NCBI GenBank assembly: GCA_016858145.1
Contig: JAEHOE010000173.1
Coordinates: 62,001-126,000, forward strand
From: Edaphochlamys debaryana
Lineage: Eukaryota; Chlorophyta; Chlorophyceae; Chlamydomonadales
DNA: 64,000 nt
Direction of reading: 5' to 3'
Part shown: positions 23,360 to 35,687 of the stretch, in pieces
How positions within the stretch are numbered: the first letter of the stretch is position 1
Layout of the letters: each line of letters begins with the position of its first letter
Translations under genes and position numbers: made by a program
The notes under the pieces: generated by a model
What the model was told of the DNA's origin: nothing
Database searches by the model: none
The model's input: only the letters and a program-made list of their open reading frames with translations

Positions 23360-26300
23360 CTGCCTGGCAGCCCAAGGTCCCGGGGGTCGGGTCGGGGCCG
23401 CAGGGGCGAGGCACTGACACTGTGTACCCTGCCGTCCACCCTCAGACGCTTGGGCGTGGAGGCCGACAGCTGCCGCCAGCCCTCCTCCAGGCCGCCGCCG
23501 CTGGCAGCCCGCGACCCGCCGGCGGCGGCTGCGCTGGCGGCGGCTGCGGCGGCACCCGTGGAGGCAGCGGCGGCGTCCTCACTGGGAGTAGGACCCGCAG
23601 TGGCGGCGGCGGAGGCGCCGCCGGCGGCCGCGCCGAAGCCGATGGATGCCTCTGCCCGGGGGCTCCTTGGCGAGGCGGGGGCCGTGATGCTGTGGACCCG
23701 GCTGTCCACCCTGAGTCCCTTGGGCCCCGTCGCAGACAGCTGCCACCAGCTCTTCTCCAGCTGACCCAGCGCGCCGCCGCCGCCGCCAGCGGCGACGGCG
23801 GCGGCCGTGCGGCCTCGCGAAGGTGCTGCCGTTGGCGTCGTCTCGCCGCTGGCCCGCTCTCCGGCCTCGGCGCCTGAGACGGAGGCGGAGCGCGGCCGCC
23901 GGCGCCGCCGAGACACGACCACAGCGGCGACCGCCGCCGCCAGCACAGCTGCACCAACGACGCCGCCGACGCTGGCGCCGACGATGGCTGCTGTGCTGGG
24001 GCCGCCGCCGTCACCGCCGCCGTCGGCGTCGATACTGCCGGCGACGCTGCCTGCTTCACCGCTGGCGGCAGCGCGCTGTGGGGGCCATGCCACGAGGTAC
24101 GTGCCGGCGGCGGCGACGCGACAGGTGACGGCACCGCAGGCGCCGCCTGACAGTGGTACCGCCGCCGCCGGCAGGGGCGTGGCGGCGCCCGTGGATGGGT
24201 CAAAGCGGAAGCAGACGGCGGCAGCGTTGGGGCAGGCCGAGCCAGCGGGGATGCGGAGCTGCAGGTAGCTGCCGGAACCGTCGAGCGCCGGCGCGTCAGC
24301 CCTGCCGACGGCCCTTCCATCTGACGCTGCCCAGGACACCGAGACCAGCCCCGACGTCGCCGTCAGGGCGGCAACGTCAGACGCAGCGGCGGTACTGGCG
24401 GCGCCGTCACCGGAGCTGCCGTTGACGGCCGCCAGCAGAGATGCCGCTGTGGCGGAGAAGTATTGGAGGCTAAGCGTGTATCCAGAGGCATCGACGGCGG
24501 CGGCACCGCCGGTGACGATCAGTCGCGCCTCGGCGTCGCCGTCGGCAGCGGCAGTCAGCGGTGCCGTCGGCGGCGCGGCGGTGGCGGTTGGCCCCGCCGC
24601 CAGCACGATCCAGGTGGCGAAGGTGCCGGGCAGCGCCGCTGGCGGCGGCGGGAGTGCGGCGGCGGCGAGGTACGTGCCGTCGGCTCCTGCCACGAGGGGC
24701 GCACTGCCGGGCGTCGCCTCGCACCCCAGCGCCGCGCCTGCCGCCTCCGCCACCTGGAGGGCCACGCGCAGCCTCGCCACCGCCGCCGCCGCCCCGTCAG
24801 GCTCCGCTAGCTGGCGTCGACGGCCAGCGGCGGCGGTGCCGTCGCCGCTGCCGCCTCCGTCAGGCAGAGCTACCGAGAGCAGCCGGCACACCTGCGTCAG
24901 GAAGTCGGTGGTGGCGGCGGCGCCGCTCGCAACGGCGGTGGGGCCATCTGGGTCGTGGGAGAAGAGCGCGTCGGTGGCGGCGCGTGCCGCCGCCAGGACG
25001 TCCGCCAGCGTGTCCACTGGCAGGTCTGCTGCTGCGGCCGCCGCGGCCGCCAGCGTTGCGACGGCCGCGACCGCTTGTGACGCCTGCATGCATGCATCGG
25101 ACGAGGTACACATACAGTGAAGGCGACAGCCTCACAAGGCCCCAACTGCATCAGCCCAGCTGAAGCCCAGTGCCAATGACCCAATCTGGCTTCGTGGCAC
25201 AGCCGGTCACCCTTGTCATCGGTGTCCCCCGCCTTCCGACCTGCCACGCCCTTTCCCACTCACCATCGTCGGGTTTGACAGGGCTCCGCTGGCCACAATG
25301 GCAGACACCATGGCCCCCGCCCGCGCCGTCACCAGCGCCGCCGCCGCCGCCGCCGCCGCCGCTGCCGCCGCCCCGTCATCTCCCGCCGGCGAGGCGGAGC
25401 TGGGGCTGGGCGGTGGGCTGGGCGGCGGAGAAACCAGAACGGGCGCAGCTCCACTCGGTTTGAGGGAGGCTGCGAGCTGTGCGGCTTGGAAGGCGGCGGC
25501 CCGCAGGGAGGCGGCGTCGTTTGCCTACGGGGCGGCCAGGGCGGGGAGGGGAGGCCGGGCGAACGGGTTGGCTGGTGCTTGATTCGTCAAGGGACCGGAG
25601 GGCTGGAGCAGGGTCTTGCAGCGCAGGTTTGCGGCGTGGGATCCAGGCATGCATGGGGGCTCGTGGGGTGTATGGATATGGTGTAGGGTTCCAGCGTGAC
25701 ACTTGGAGGCGTGCAGAGAGTCCCCCCACTTGCCTCGACGAGGGCCGTGGCGTTGATCGAATCCAGCGCCGCCGCTGAGTCGAACCCCGGCGGCGCCGCC
25801 GCAACCGTCAGGGACACTGCGCCACAGGCGGATGCACCGTGCGTCCCCACCGCACAGCCGTACAGCTGTACGGCACCCGCCGGGAGCCCGACAAGGGTGC
25901 CGTGCGTCGAATCGCCGTACAGCTGCAGCCCATCGTCCCAGCTGTCGGCAGTTGCGCCGTCGCTCTGAGCATCAGCCTCGGGCGTGCGAGTGCCGTATTT
26001 ATACCGCAGAGCACACGTGGCTGTCACGGACGGTCCCCAAGTGGCCAGCGTGGTCGCGCCGATGGTGGCCACGTCAGCTCCCCCGTCAGCCCAACCGAAT
26101 GTACGGATGGCGGCGGTTGCGGTCGGGAAGGCGCCGCCACCCAGCATCTCAACTTCCAGGCAGGCGGCGGCGGCATCCTCGGCGGTGCCGTTGACAGTTG
26201 GCGCGGCAAGCGTGCAGTACGGCGCCGGGCTGAGGGGCACGATCAGCGCGGCAATGCCCGACACGATTCCGTCGTTATCCGTTGGTACGGAAAGGTTGGC

Positions 26301-29300
26301 GAAGAGTATGAGCGATTGTCGGTCCTGCGGCAGTGCGGCGGCGGGGATGGTGACGAGTCGGGCGCCCGCCGGCAGGCCATTTGAACCGGCGATGCCGGCG
26401 GCGGCAGTTGCGGAGGTGGCGGACGGCCAGTCGGGGCTGGACCAGGCGACGGTGACGGCGGCGGGGTCGGCATCGTGGGGCGGCAGGAGCTGCAGCAGGA
26501 CCTGCATGCGGGCGGCAAAGGGGGCAGAAGGGGAGGTTGGTGGAGGAAACCAGGATATAGGGGAGAACCGCAGCAGTCCCGGTGCACGGCCAGTCGGCCC
26601 CTCTCCGCCCCCCTCACGCCCCGCCATCCCGCACTCCCTTAACGCGGAGCTCTGCTGCCAAACTCCGCAGCACCCAAACTGCGTCAACCCAGTTGCCCCT
26701 TTGCCGCGCCGACCCGCCTCTTCACCCTCTCTCCCATCAGTACAACTGCCCCCACCTGGAGGTCTGCATCACTGGGATGGGCGGCGCCGCACCCGCCACC
26801 GGCGGGGCACGCGCGGGACAGGCGGGCGCGGGGGAAGCCGGGGGCACCGGAGCGCGGGCGCAGCGTGAGGGAGGCGGCAGAGGCCAGTGCCGGGGCCTCA
26901 GGGGAGGCGGCCCCAGTGGGGGCGGCGATGCGAGACACTGTGACGGTGAAGGTGTGCCACCTGTGATGGGCCCAAGCGGAACGAAAGTGGGGTGTAAAGG
27001 GTTCATCAGGCCAGGCTCAGCCCTCGCTCAGGACCGCCCCCGAGCCCCTTGGAGCCCCCTCGAGGCCCCGGCGCTCACACGTCAGCGGCCAGCAGGGAGG
27101 CAGGCACCGCCCACGTCCCCCCGGCGCGGATGCGGCCTCGGTCGGCGGAGGCGAAGCAGGGCGCGGGGTGGTCCTCCCGCCTGGAGTGGCGCACGGCGCA
27201 GGACAGAGGCGGGTTGGGGTCAGAAGCGCAGTTCCGGTACCGGACCAACCAGGCGTACTGCATGCGATGCCAAGGGTGTTTGCAGCTGGTACAGGGGACA
27301 ACGCGGCGTACCGTACGTGCCGTACCGCACCTGCACTCCCAGTCGTACAACAGCCCCGGTTGCATGTCGGGCGGAGCGTCAGGGTCGGTCGAGCCGCTTG
27401 CGTCAAGGAGCAGTACTGCCGTACCGACATCCGTACCGGCACCCGTACCCGCGGTTGGCGCAGGGGCAGGCAGATCACCCGAGGGGCCGTCCAGGCGCGC
27501 GAGGGGCGCGGAGGAAATCGAGACCACCGTTACCTGCGCCTGCGCCTCGGGACCTGCGGGCGGAGAGTCGAAACACGGCCTCGCTTGTTGGGCCGTAAAG
27601 GCAAAAGCGGCACCGGGCCGCATGAATTCAATGTGGGAATGATGTTATCTCTGTATTCTTTTTGTTTGGGCTTTGTTGGCTTTGGCACAGGCAAGGCGGA
27701 CCGACAAAGCTCCGCACAGATCGGCTGAATAATCGGAAAACTGGAAAACGGGTGTCCACCTGCCCGCCCCGCTCTCACCGTCCGGTCCATACCGCGCCGA
27801 CACGCGGACCTCTGAGCCTTCGGGCGGCGTGGGGCGCAGTGGCCCGGGCAGGTACAGGACCTGCTTGCCGGGCCGCGGGGAGGGGGATTCGGACAGAAAA
27901 CTCAACACCGGGATCCTGGATCATCTGGAACACCTGGATCAAGATGAGCTCATCTGGGTCAGATGGGCGGGATGAGCAACCTCCGCGAGTCAGGGGGCTT
28001 GATCGCTAGCGGCTCGCCTCCAAGCGCTGCACACCTGTCCGCTCAGCCCCGACGCCGGGAGGCCCCGCCATCCGCTGGGGGAGGTCCAGTTCCATACCAA
28101 TGGCAGGCCTGAGGATGCGGAGGGAGCATGGGAAGGGCCAAGTGGTTTGTGGTTGAGGAAGGGGCGCAGGAAAAGGCCGCTATGAGCCCATACCCCTATC
28201 TCCCTGACCTCGGATTGCAAGCCAATCAGACCCGATCCTCCACCTCTATACACTGCCCCCAAGCCCCAGCGCTCACCCCTGCAGCCGCCCCCCTCCACAA
28301 GGGCGCTCAGGCGCAGCCCCGCGCCGCGGCGGAAGGCCCTCCGCGGCGGCCCCTCGACGCGCAGCCGAGGCGGCGGCGGTGACCCCAGCACAGCGAATGA
28401 GGCGTCGGCGGAGGCAACAGTTCCCAGCAGGGACGTGAGCGTGACCTGCGGCGCGAGAGTTCGAGGCACGGATGGAGCAATGCAGGAACGGCGATGCTAG
28501 GGAAGCCGCTGCCGTCCTGCTTGGGGCCTTTTATGTGTTCACAGCAAGGGGGCCTCCAGTCGCGCCTACCTGCAGGCGATAGTCGGCCCAGGGAGGCAGC
28601 GCTCGGGCCTCCTCCGCCGTCAGCGACAGGACGAGCCGAGACCTGGGTGGGGGCGGTCGGCAGCCTGTCAGCGGGGGTCACGCTGGGCTGCGTGCTCCCA
28701 CACGAAGCTGGGCCTCCGAGATCTTGGGCCTTACTGGATTCCCCTTAACGTTAGGCAACGCCCCGCTCACCGCACGTCTTCGCGGCCGTTGGTACGATCG
28801 ACCGCCGCGTGCAGTACGGCACGGGCCGCCGGACTAACGCCTTCGTCGTACGGCGGAGACCAGAGCACGTTTGACCACCGGCCCGCCACCCCAGCCGCGT
28901 CGGTCGACGCCGACGCGTCCCAGGCGGCGGCGGGGGCTGCGGCAGAGCCAGGCGGGGCGCCGCTGGGCGGCTGGCAGGGGGCCGCGGTGGAGAGCACCGA
29001 GGGGCCCGAGACGTGGGGCGATGGCGGCAGGCAGGCGGCGCAGGCCGAGACCTGTCGCATCGTGGGAGGTGAGGATTGTGAAGGTGAGCGGCCGAACGCG
29101 CTGCCACTGCATCAATTCAGTCTGGGGCCCAGCACGCACTAACAAAGTCCATGCACTCATGCAATGTGCTTGCCATCTTCAACGTGAAAAGCACCGGTGC
29201 GCACCTCGACGGACCCCGCGAAGGCCGCGCCGGCATCCACCGCACCCCGCAGCGCCCCGCCCTGGCGCAGCACCAGCCACGACCCCGCCACCACCCGCGC

Positions 29301-31057
29301 CCCCGGTGCCAGCGCCACCCGACACTGCCGCGCACCGCCACCGTCCCTGCCACCGCCGCCGCCGTCCGCTGCGGCGTTGCAGGTGACGGCGGCTCGGCTG
29401 CCCCCGCCGAGGAGCTCAGCGGTGGCGGCGTCGAACACGGCGGCGGCGGGCGCCGCCGCCAGCGGGGCTGCGGCTGCGGCGAGCCGCAGAGTCAGGGCGG
29501 CCCCGTCGTCTGAGAGAGCGGCGGCGGCGGGCGCGAGGGTTTGCGGCAAGCAGAGCGGCGAGCAGGGCACCTGCAAAGCGAGGGTGGGGTGGTGGGGTAA
29601 GGACACCAGGACACCATAGTTAGTTTATGCATCTGGGCCCAAGCCAATGTGGGGTTGCTTCGGCCCCACACGCCATGCCCCAAGCAGTTGTTACATGACA
29701 CCGAGGTTACGTTGTTTCATGCTCACCGAGGTCAGGTTCTGCGCGCCTAGCTCGCACACCCAGCGGCGGCACCCCGGATCCGGCTCGCACGCCGCCATCC
29801 CAGCCGCACAGACGAGTGACGCAGCCCCGCCGCTGCCTCCGTCGCTGCTGTGGCATTGCACGGCCCCCGCATTCAGCCGCGCGAGAGCCGCCCGTGTGGA
29901 GGGCAGTGCGCAGAAGGGCGTGCAGGCGCCGGCGCGGGCGCACACATCCACACCGCCCGGGGCGCAGGCGCACGAGAGCGGCGGAGCAGCGGTTGCCGAG
30001 GTGGAGGGAGAGGGAGCGGCGGCTGAAGGGAGGGGCGGCGAGATGCAGTGCTGGCCGGCCGAGCAGTCGGCATCGGAGAGGCACGAGGCCGGGGCAGGGG
30101 CGACGCCGGGCAGGGGCGTGGGGGTCCCTCCAGCCACTCCCTCAGCCGTACACAGATCCAGCGGTCCCGATGGGCCCGTCAGGGCCTCCGCATCCGGGGC
30201 CGTAGTGCCGTTCGCGGAGAAGTCAGAGGGAATCCCCGTGAGGGCGCCGCAGGCAGCAGCAGCGGCGCTGCAGGCCCCCAGGCGAGTGCACAGCAGGCCG
30301 GCCCGGGCGGCCAGGTTGGATGCGGCACCGAGAGAGGTAATGGTGGAGGCTAGAGAGGTGCAGGCGGCGGTTGAAAGGCCCGCCGCTGCCGGGGCGGCGG
30401 CACAGGCAGCAGCAAACGCTGCCGCACGGGCCGCAGCCTCCGAGGGGGGGATGGAGAGGGCCGCCAGGGCGGAGGGTCCCAGGGCCATGAGGCACGCCTG
30501 AGGGTTGAGGGTGACGACAGGCATCGGGTGAGCACCGAGCTACAATTCATGCAAGTATGACCCAGCGCTGTGTATTTGGGTTTCACAACTGTGCCGCGGA
30601 TGAGGCTCACCTGGCACGTTGTGCAGGGAGCCGGCGGGGGAGGCGGCGACGGAGGGGGAGGCGGAGGCGGTGGAGGGGGTGGCGGCGGGGGAAATTGCGG
30701 CGAGGGCGGAGGAGGTGGCGGAGGAGGGGGAGGGAAGGGAGGTGGAGGCGGAGGCGGCGGAGGAGGTGGAGGGGGCGAGGGTCCGTCGGCAGGGCAGATA
30801 GGGTCACCGGGGCAGGCAGAAGCAGGAGGGCCGGGCGGAGGCGCAGGGTCTGCAGCAAGGGGAGGAGGGACACCCCGGGTGTAGGGCGGGATCAAACGAT
30901 GATCCCGTTTGAGTTCACTTTTATGCTAAGATAGCGGCAAGTCATGGAGTCTTGATGTGCGCCTACCTGAGAGCGCAGCAAGCGAGGATGCCGATAGCAG
31001 AGTGGCCACCACTGCCATCACAATCCCGGCTGAATAGCATCGCTGCTGTCTGCTCAT
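23179..31057 (-). CDS. REJ-like single-pass receptor with poly-Pro hinge
   Basis: A 14-exon model gives about 1919 residues: 31057-30967, 30849-30611, 30497-29727, 29570-29205, 29051-28771, 28642-28570, 28445-28277, 28108-28035, 27860-27779, 27553-27079, 26960-26756, 26501-25734, 25524-25264, 25083-23179. All phases close. Order: signal peptide (MAVVATLLSASSLAALS), poly-Pro hinge (about 31-110) of the wall-protein type, a Cys-rich region with an EGF-like stretch (CLSDADCSAGQHC), and REJ/PKD-like segments (LLLDASGSTDPDAPP, LLYDWECRC, LVWNWTSPSGW, WHTFTVTVS). A GPS-like Cys pattern (CFRFD...GGACGAVTCRV) lies before a span near 1648-1675 and SRRRRRPRS. REJ domains occur in polycystin-1 and the sea-urchin sperm receptor, but here there is no multi-TM channel and no HLT/HLS cleavage tripeptide. 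The tail has a tandem module around WWQLSATGPK and WRQLSASTPK. A sensory or adhesion role is inferred. Confidence 0.8.
25525..25733 (-). other. GC-AG intron, REJ-like gene intron 12
   Basis: Donor GAG|GCAAGT matches the strong consensus of GC-AG introns. Using it with the acceptor CCCCGTAG keeps phase 0 on both sides and joins ATALVE to ANDAASLRAAA. Confidence 0.7.
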
Positions 31058-31491
31058 GTCTTCAGGCACAGGGCCACACTGGCCCTGCCCTTGAAACGCT
31101 AAGACCGCGAAACGGGTGCAGGCATTTCGCCACGCAGCGTTTCTACCAGGCGCGACTACAAAGTTGAATTAAGATTACAACCTTTCAGCTTACGGAGGGC
31201 CCGGCATTGCTTATGTCCAGACTTTTGGGGTAGCGCGCTGCTCGGACCGCCATCCGTTTTCCGGGCCTTGGCGCCGTTTCTTGTCCGCCATGTCCTCAGG
31301 AGTCGATGCCTTTGCTTAATGGCTCAAAACAGGTACCAAGCCGCGGTTTTCAAGGCGACCAGTCCGTCGACCATCGTGACACACTATGGACGGCACAGTC
31401 GACGCCATCCTTGCCTTCGCACCGACGTGTGCGCCTGACCCCTCACACACCACATACCTCTCCTCCCATCTACAGCACGACACAAGCCCCT

Positions 31492-31577
31492 GCCGGCCGT
31501 CTCAACACTCCAAGCACCTCCGCCGGCCGTCTCAACACTCCAAGCAAGCACCTCCGCCGGCCGTCTCAGCACTCCCG
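31492..31577. repeat. Three-copy tandem repeat, about 30-34 bp
   Basis: Three units starting GCCGGCCGTCTCA and continuing with ACTCC, in the spacer between the REJ-like gene and the thioesterase. The second unit has an extra AAGC; the third is partial. Confidence 0.85.
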
Positions 31578-31686
31578 AGTAGCAGGGGCTACCGGCCGCT
31601 CCCGCCCGCTGCCTGCGTCCGGAGGTCCACGAGGGCCTGGAACAACCTGGGGGAAGGCCATGTGCGCATCAAGGGAGATGGGTAGG

Positions 31687-31691
31687 TTACA
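31687..31691 (-). terminator. Candidate TGTAA polyadenylation signal, thioesterase
   Basis: TGTAA on the minus strand about 175 nt after the thioesterase stop codon. Confidence 0.5.
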
Positions 31692-31867
31692 CAAGGTGAT
31701 GGGGTTGGGGGCGCCAGCAGAACATCATTCCGACAAAACGCAGGGCGGGGGCCCTGTGCAGAGAGGTCAGGACTGGGCGGGCACAGGCGCAGGGCGCCCG
31801 CCTCTGAGCCAATCGTCAGTTAAAGTCATCCCGCTTAGCAGACGGCCGCAGACGGTGCGGGAGCCGC

Positions 31868-33760
31868 TCACCGGGTGACCTTCTTGGGCACGCGTGCTGC
31901 CCGGTAGGAGGAGTCCAGGAACACCACCGTCGCCTCAGCCTCGGCCACCAGCTGCACGAAGGCAGGCGGGGCGCGCGGGGAGGGGGAATGGAGGCGTGAG
32001 CGTGCGGCATGCAGAGCGGCAGCTTGGGTGGGACCAGGAGCTCCAGCTCGGGCAGAGCCCGGGTGCAGAATGGCAGACAGAAAGGGCTCGCGTACGGAGT
32101 AGAGGCAGCGAGATGTTCAGCAAGCGGGGCACCACCAAAACGGTCAAGCCCCACTTCTCCTTCCTTTCCAGCATTGTCGGCCCTCCGGCAGGCTTCGCCC
32201 CCTGCCCTTGGCCGCAGTGCTCGGCGCTCACCTCCTCCTCGCCCTTGCCCGCTCTCCGCAGCACGCGCTGGTGCAGCACCAGGCGCGCACCGCTGACCTT
32301 GGAGACCGTGACCGTGACTCGGAAGCGGTCTCGCGACCTTGGAGAGGGGCGGAAGGGGGCAGAGCAGCGTGGGGAGGAACACCATGCTTCAGTCTGACGC
32401 CAGCTCCCTACCACAAACCAGGCCCTCCGCCTTCTGCTTGTTACCGTACTTGCGAACCTCTTCGCCCAGCACTCCAACCGGTTCCGATGGCCTTCAGTAT
32501 GCACCGGAGGCACGCCTGACCAGTAGCTTCGCCCACCCCTCAAGGTTCCACGCTCCACCTGGCCTCCACGGCCTGGCCTGGCCTGGCGGTCTGGGCCGCG
32601 CCTCCGTGCCCTCGCTTGCGCGTCTGCTCAACGAAACCCGCCCTTCTCCAACCCTCCCACGGCACACGGCCACCAGGCTCCCTACCTCAGCGGCGCTTTG
32701 AAGGCGATGTTGAGCTGACTCAGCGCCAGGGGCGTGCCGGCGCGGGCGTACTCATCCACGTCGTGGCCCAGGGCCGCGAAGGCCTCGTGCCGGCCTGGAG
32801 GGGGCCCGGCAGGGGGAGGGGACCGGAGGGGGTTGATGGGGGTCGGCTGAGGCGGTGGGGCGCAGCTGTCCTGTTCCGCTGCTGGTTCCCGAAGCCGCAC
32901 TCGCTCCCTGCCTTCCCTTTTTGACACATCGCTGCGCCACTCTGTGACAAACGCGGGGGCAGAAGGGCAGGAGTCCCAGGCCGCTCCGCTCGGCTCACGC
33001 ACCGTGTTGGAAGAAGGAGCTGTAGACGGCGTTGTTGACCACTGAGAACTGGTCCAGCTCATAGTCCCGGACCTGCAGGTGTGTATGGGGAGAGAGGGGG
33101 TCGCAGCGGAGGATGGAGGGATGAAGCATGGGACCGATATGCACCGATAGCCTGCATGGCAAGTCTGGCCCCGGCGCCTGGAGTCTCCCGCCGTCTTGCT
33201 AGCCTCCAGCAGTCTAAGCTCGATCCAGTCAACTGCGCTTCTTCACCCTGTTCCAGCTTCAATCCTCTTGCCGCTACTCGGAACTCCTGCACCGCCTGTA
33301 TGTTACGCTTGCAAACGCCAGGCGTGCCCTCCGACCTCAGCCGGGACACATGGCACTCGGTCCGTCCAGACACTCTGATCGCCCCCCCTCCACAACGCGC
33401 CTGCAGCTGCACGCTGAACTCTCCATTCGGGAAGTGTTCCGCGACCTCTGGCGCCAGAACAGGTGCCGCCGCCGCGGCGGACCTGCCCGAGCTACCGCCG
33501 CCGCTAGCGGCCGCGGCAACGGCTGCTGCTGCTGACGCCGCTGCAGCTGCTGCGGCCGCGGCGGCGGCGCTGCTGCTGGCGGCGGCGGCGAGGGCTGTCG
33601 CGGAACGAGAGGCGGGGCCGTGCCGGCGGGAGGCGGCGAGGGCGGCCGCTGCGAGTTGGTGGGCTGCGGTGGTGAGGGATAGCGCCGAGGCGGCGGAGGC
33701 GGCGGAGGCGGACGACGAGGAGCTGGAGGCGCTGGCGACCGAGTGCGCCCGGCGAGGCAT
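31868..33760 (-). CDS. Acyl thioesterase, hotdog fold, plant ALT-type (plastid-targeted?)
   Basis: A five-exon model gives about 242 residues: 33760-33401, 33072-33003, 32794-32686, 32337-32232, 31951-31868. Phases close. The first 100 or so residues are Ala/Ser-rich with Arg and few acids, as expected of a plastid transit peptide. The mature part begins near [17 protein letters not shown] and continues [19 protein letters not shown]; this is the hallmark of the 4-hydroxybenzoyl-CoA thioesterase superfamily and of plant acyl-lipid thioesterases (ALT), with the Asp of ELDQF as the expected catalytic residue. Later blocks fit the same fold: [33 protein letters not shown], and a terminal [18 protein letters not shown]. 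By family knowledge it would release fatty acids or beta-keto acids from acyl-ACP in the plastid. It is the only metabolic enzyme in the window and lies between the REJ-like gene and K1. Joining exons 1 and 2 needs a GC donor. Confidence 0.87.
33073..33400 (-). other. GC-AG intron, thioesterase intron 1
   Basis: The exon 1 end is fixed by homology (FSVQLQ joined to VRDYELDQF) and leaves CAG followed by GCGCGT as the donor, with a normal CTGCAG acceptor. The nearest GT donor, GTGCAG, would delete three conserved positions. Confidence 0.7.
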
Positions 33761-34974
33761 CGAGACTGCGGCGCCTGCGTATGGACGTCAGCACAGAAGG
33801 GGGAGCGGGAGGGAGGAAGGATGGTGGTGTGTGCGGCGCAGCTGAGCGGTGGGGCGGGGCCGGCCCTCGGCGGAGTTGGGACTTCGGGGCCCGCCCGCCT
33901 TCGCGTTGGCCCCCACTTCATTGTACAGCTCGCCCGTGCCGATAGCTATAGCACCAGAGTAGACTAAGCCCGCGCGTTGGCGCCAAGAGCGCGCGCGAGC
34001 TGAGTGATGCGCACCCGGCCGTGCCACGGCTTGGTGCGCCGAGAGAGTAGACGAGCGAGACGCCAACATAAGCGAAGGTCTTTTGCGATAGGTGGCTAGG
34101 TTGAAGACTTCTCGGGCGTCGCGACTTTGTGCAAGCAAAATTGCCAGCAAGGCCTCGAAGTGTCAGGTGGCTAGCAGTACAACGAAACAATCTTGCTGAT
34201 ATATCAGTAGTATGTATTTTGAGGTGTGGAACCCTGCCGGTGATGTGCCGACCCAAAGGTCCGGTGCCTGAGTGCAGGTCCTGCCGTGTCGTGCCGAGTC
34301 GTGCCCATTCAGCCCCCTGCAGCCCCCACAGGCCCCATCCTCGTCCGCCTCCCATTCTCCCCTCTCCAGCCGGCCACTGCGCCTGGGAAATGCTTGTGGC
34401 TAACAGTTGTCAGGAATACGCTACATAGCGGATGCGCACTTGCGCAGCATGTGGGGGGGGGGGGCACTTTGGGCTAGCCGGCATGACTTCACCCCCCGAT
34501 GCGCACCTCGTCTGGCGTCAGAAGGGCCCGCCCAAACACTACACAGGGGTTACTCCTGCCACCAGCGGCCGTCACCTCTTCAACTCCTTGTCCGGTAGGG
34601 TCCGGTGTCCCCCAACGAGTCCCCTTGCCTCCCCGAAATGACCAAATCCTGGGTGTGACCCCCGGTCGCATAAAGCCTTCAGCCCCATCACTCACTCTCC
34701 ACCCAGCTGACGCTCGGATCCGGCGTCCCCTCCTCGCCTTCCTCGCCCGCTAGGCAAGTAAGTGGATAGGTAGGTAAATGCAACTGCTAAAGAGGTGAAG
34801 CGAAAGAGTATGTGTGAAGCGTCACGCGCAATGCAGGGAAGCGAAGGGTCGCGTCAGAAGGTCGCAAACGTCAACGGATAGTGAGCCCCCCTCAGGCCCC
34901 CGGCCTGGCAACGGGAGCTTACTGCCAAACGGTACCCAGGTACCTCGAAACGTGGAAGTCCGCGTTCATGAAGA

Positions 34975-35035
34975 CGAACCCACCAATGGCGCCGAGCACC
35001 ACACGAACCCACCAATGGCACCAATGGCACCGAGC
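34975..35035. repeat. Short tandem duplication in K1/thioesterase spacer
   Basis: CGAACCCACCAATGGC occurs twice, with a further partial CCAATGGCAC copy. No gene overlaps it. Confidence 0.8.
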
Positions 35036-35646
35036 GCAACCCTGCCAAACCTGGGAAGCATACAGAACAGTGCTAGACGAACGGCGTCCTAAACTGAGTG
35101 AACGTCAGGCACAGTTGGCCCTGCGCAAGCAACAAGCGCACGATAGTACATGCCCTTTATTGGGACTCGAAAAGCCCACGCACCCGGGCAGGTAGGCACG
35201 CATGTTGTGAAGGATCGTACCCCTGCTCAGTTGTCCGCCCGCCGCGAGCCGCGAGCCTGAAACCCAAGTCCCCAACGCAAGTACAAAACGAAGTCATGAA
35301 ACGTGGCTCGCCCGCAAACACGAGTGACAAACCCCATGAGGAGACACATAAACGCAGATCCGACATGCTTGCAACCTGACGAGCCATGGGGCTGCGAATG
35401 TCGGGCCATGTCCATAACATGGCGGCATGTGGATACAGCCCTATCGGTCACGAGGGCTTGCAGTGCCACGATCGAAGTGATGAGCGGCCTACAGCGCTTG
35501 CCGGGCTGCAGGGCGCGGCCCATGCGCGCATAGAGCGCGCTGCACGCCAGTCCTCCTCAATGAGGCTCACGAGTACGACAGATGCTAAAGATCTCGTTGC
35601 AATGCTGCAGGCACAATGCCTGATCCAGCAAAGCCAGCCTGCTAAG

Positions 35647-35651
35647 TTACA
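35647..35651 (-). terminator. Candidate TGTAA polyadenylation signal, K1
   Basis: TGTAA on the minus strand about 55 nt after the K1 stop codon. Confidence 0.5.
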
Positions 35652-35687
35652 ACAAAACCACCCCGCCCTCTTGCACCGCGCAAGTCT

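Larger units (their letters stand above)
31058..31867. other. Spacer between thioesterase 3' end and REJ-like gene start
   Basis: Contains the REJ-like gene's promoter/5' UTR, the three-copy tandem repeat and the thioesterase polyadenylation candidate. No gene is seen. Confidence 0.55.

Noticed and set aside
22684..23877. Long plus-strand open frame opposite the REJ-like gene tail
   Set aside because: Antisense shadow of GC-rich coding sequence; the minus strand has a TM, a duplicated tail motif and phase-consistent introns, while the plus frame is Pro/Arg-rich without any motif.
30570..30884. Plus-strand Gly-rich frame
   Set aside because: It is the complement of the poly-Pro hinge of the REJ-like gene; the hinge is in frame with a signal peptide exon.
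34400..35400. Small open frames between the thioesterase and K1
   Set aside because: Short, without codon bias, splice logic or recognisable motifs.
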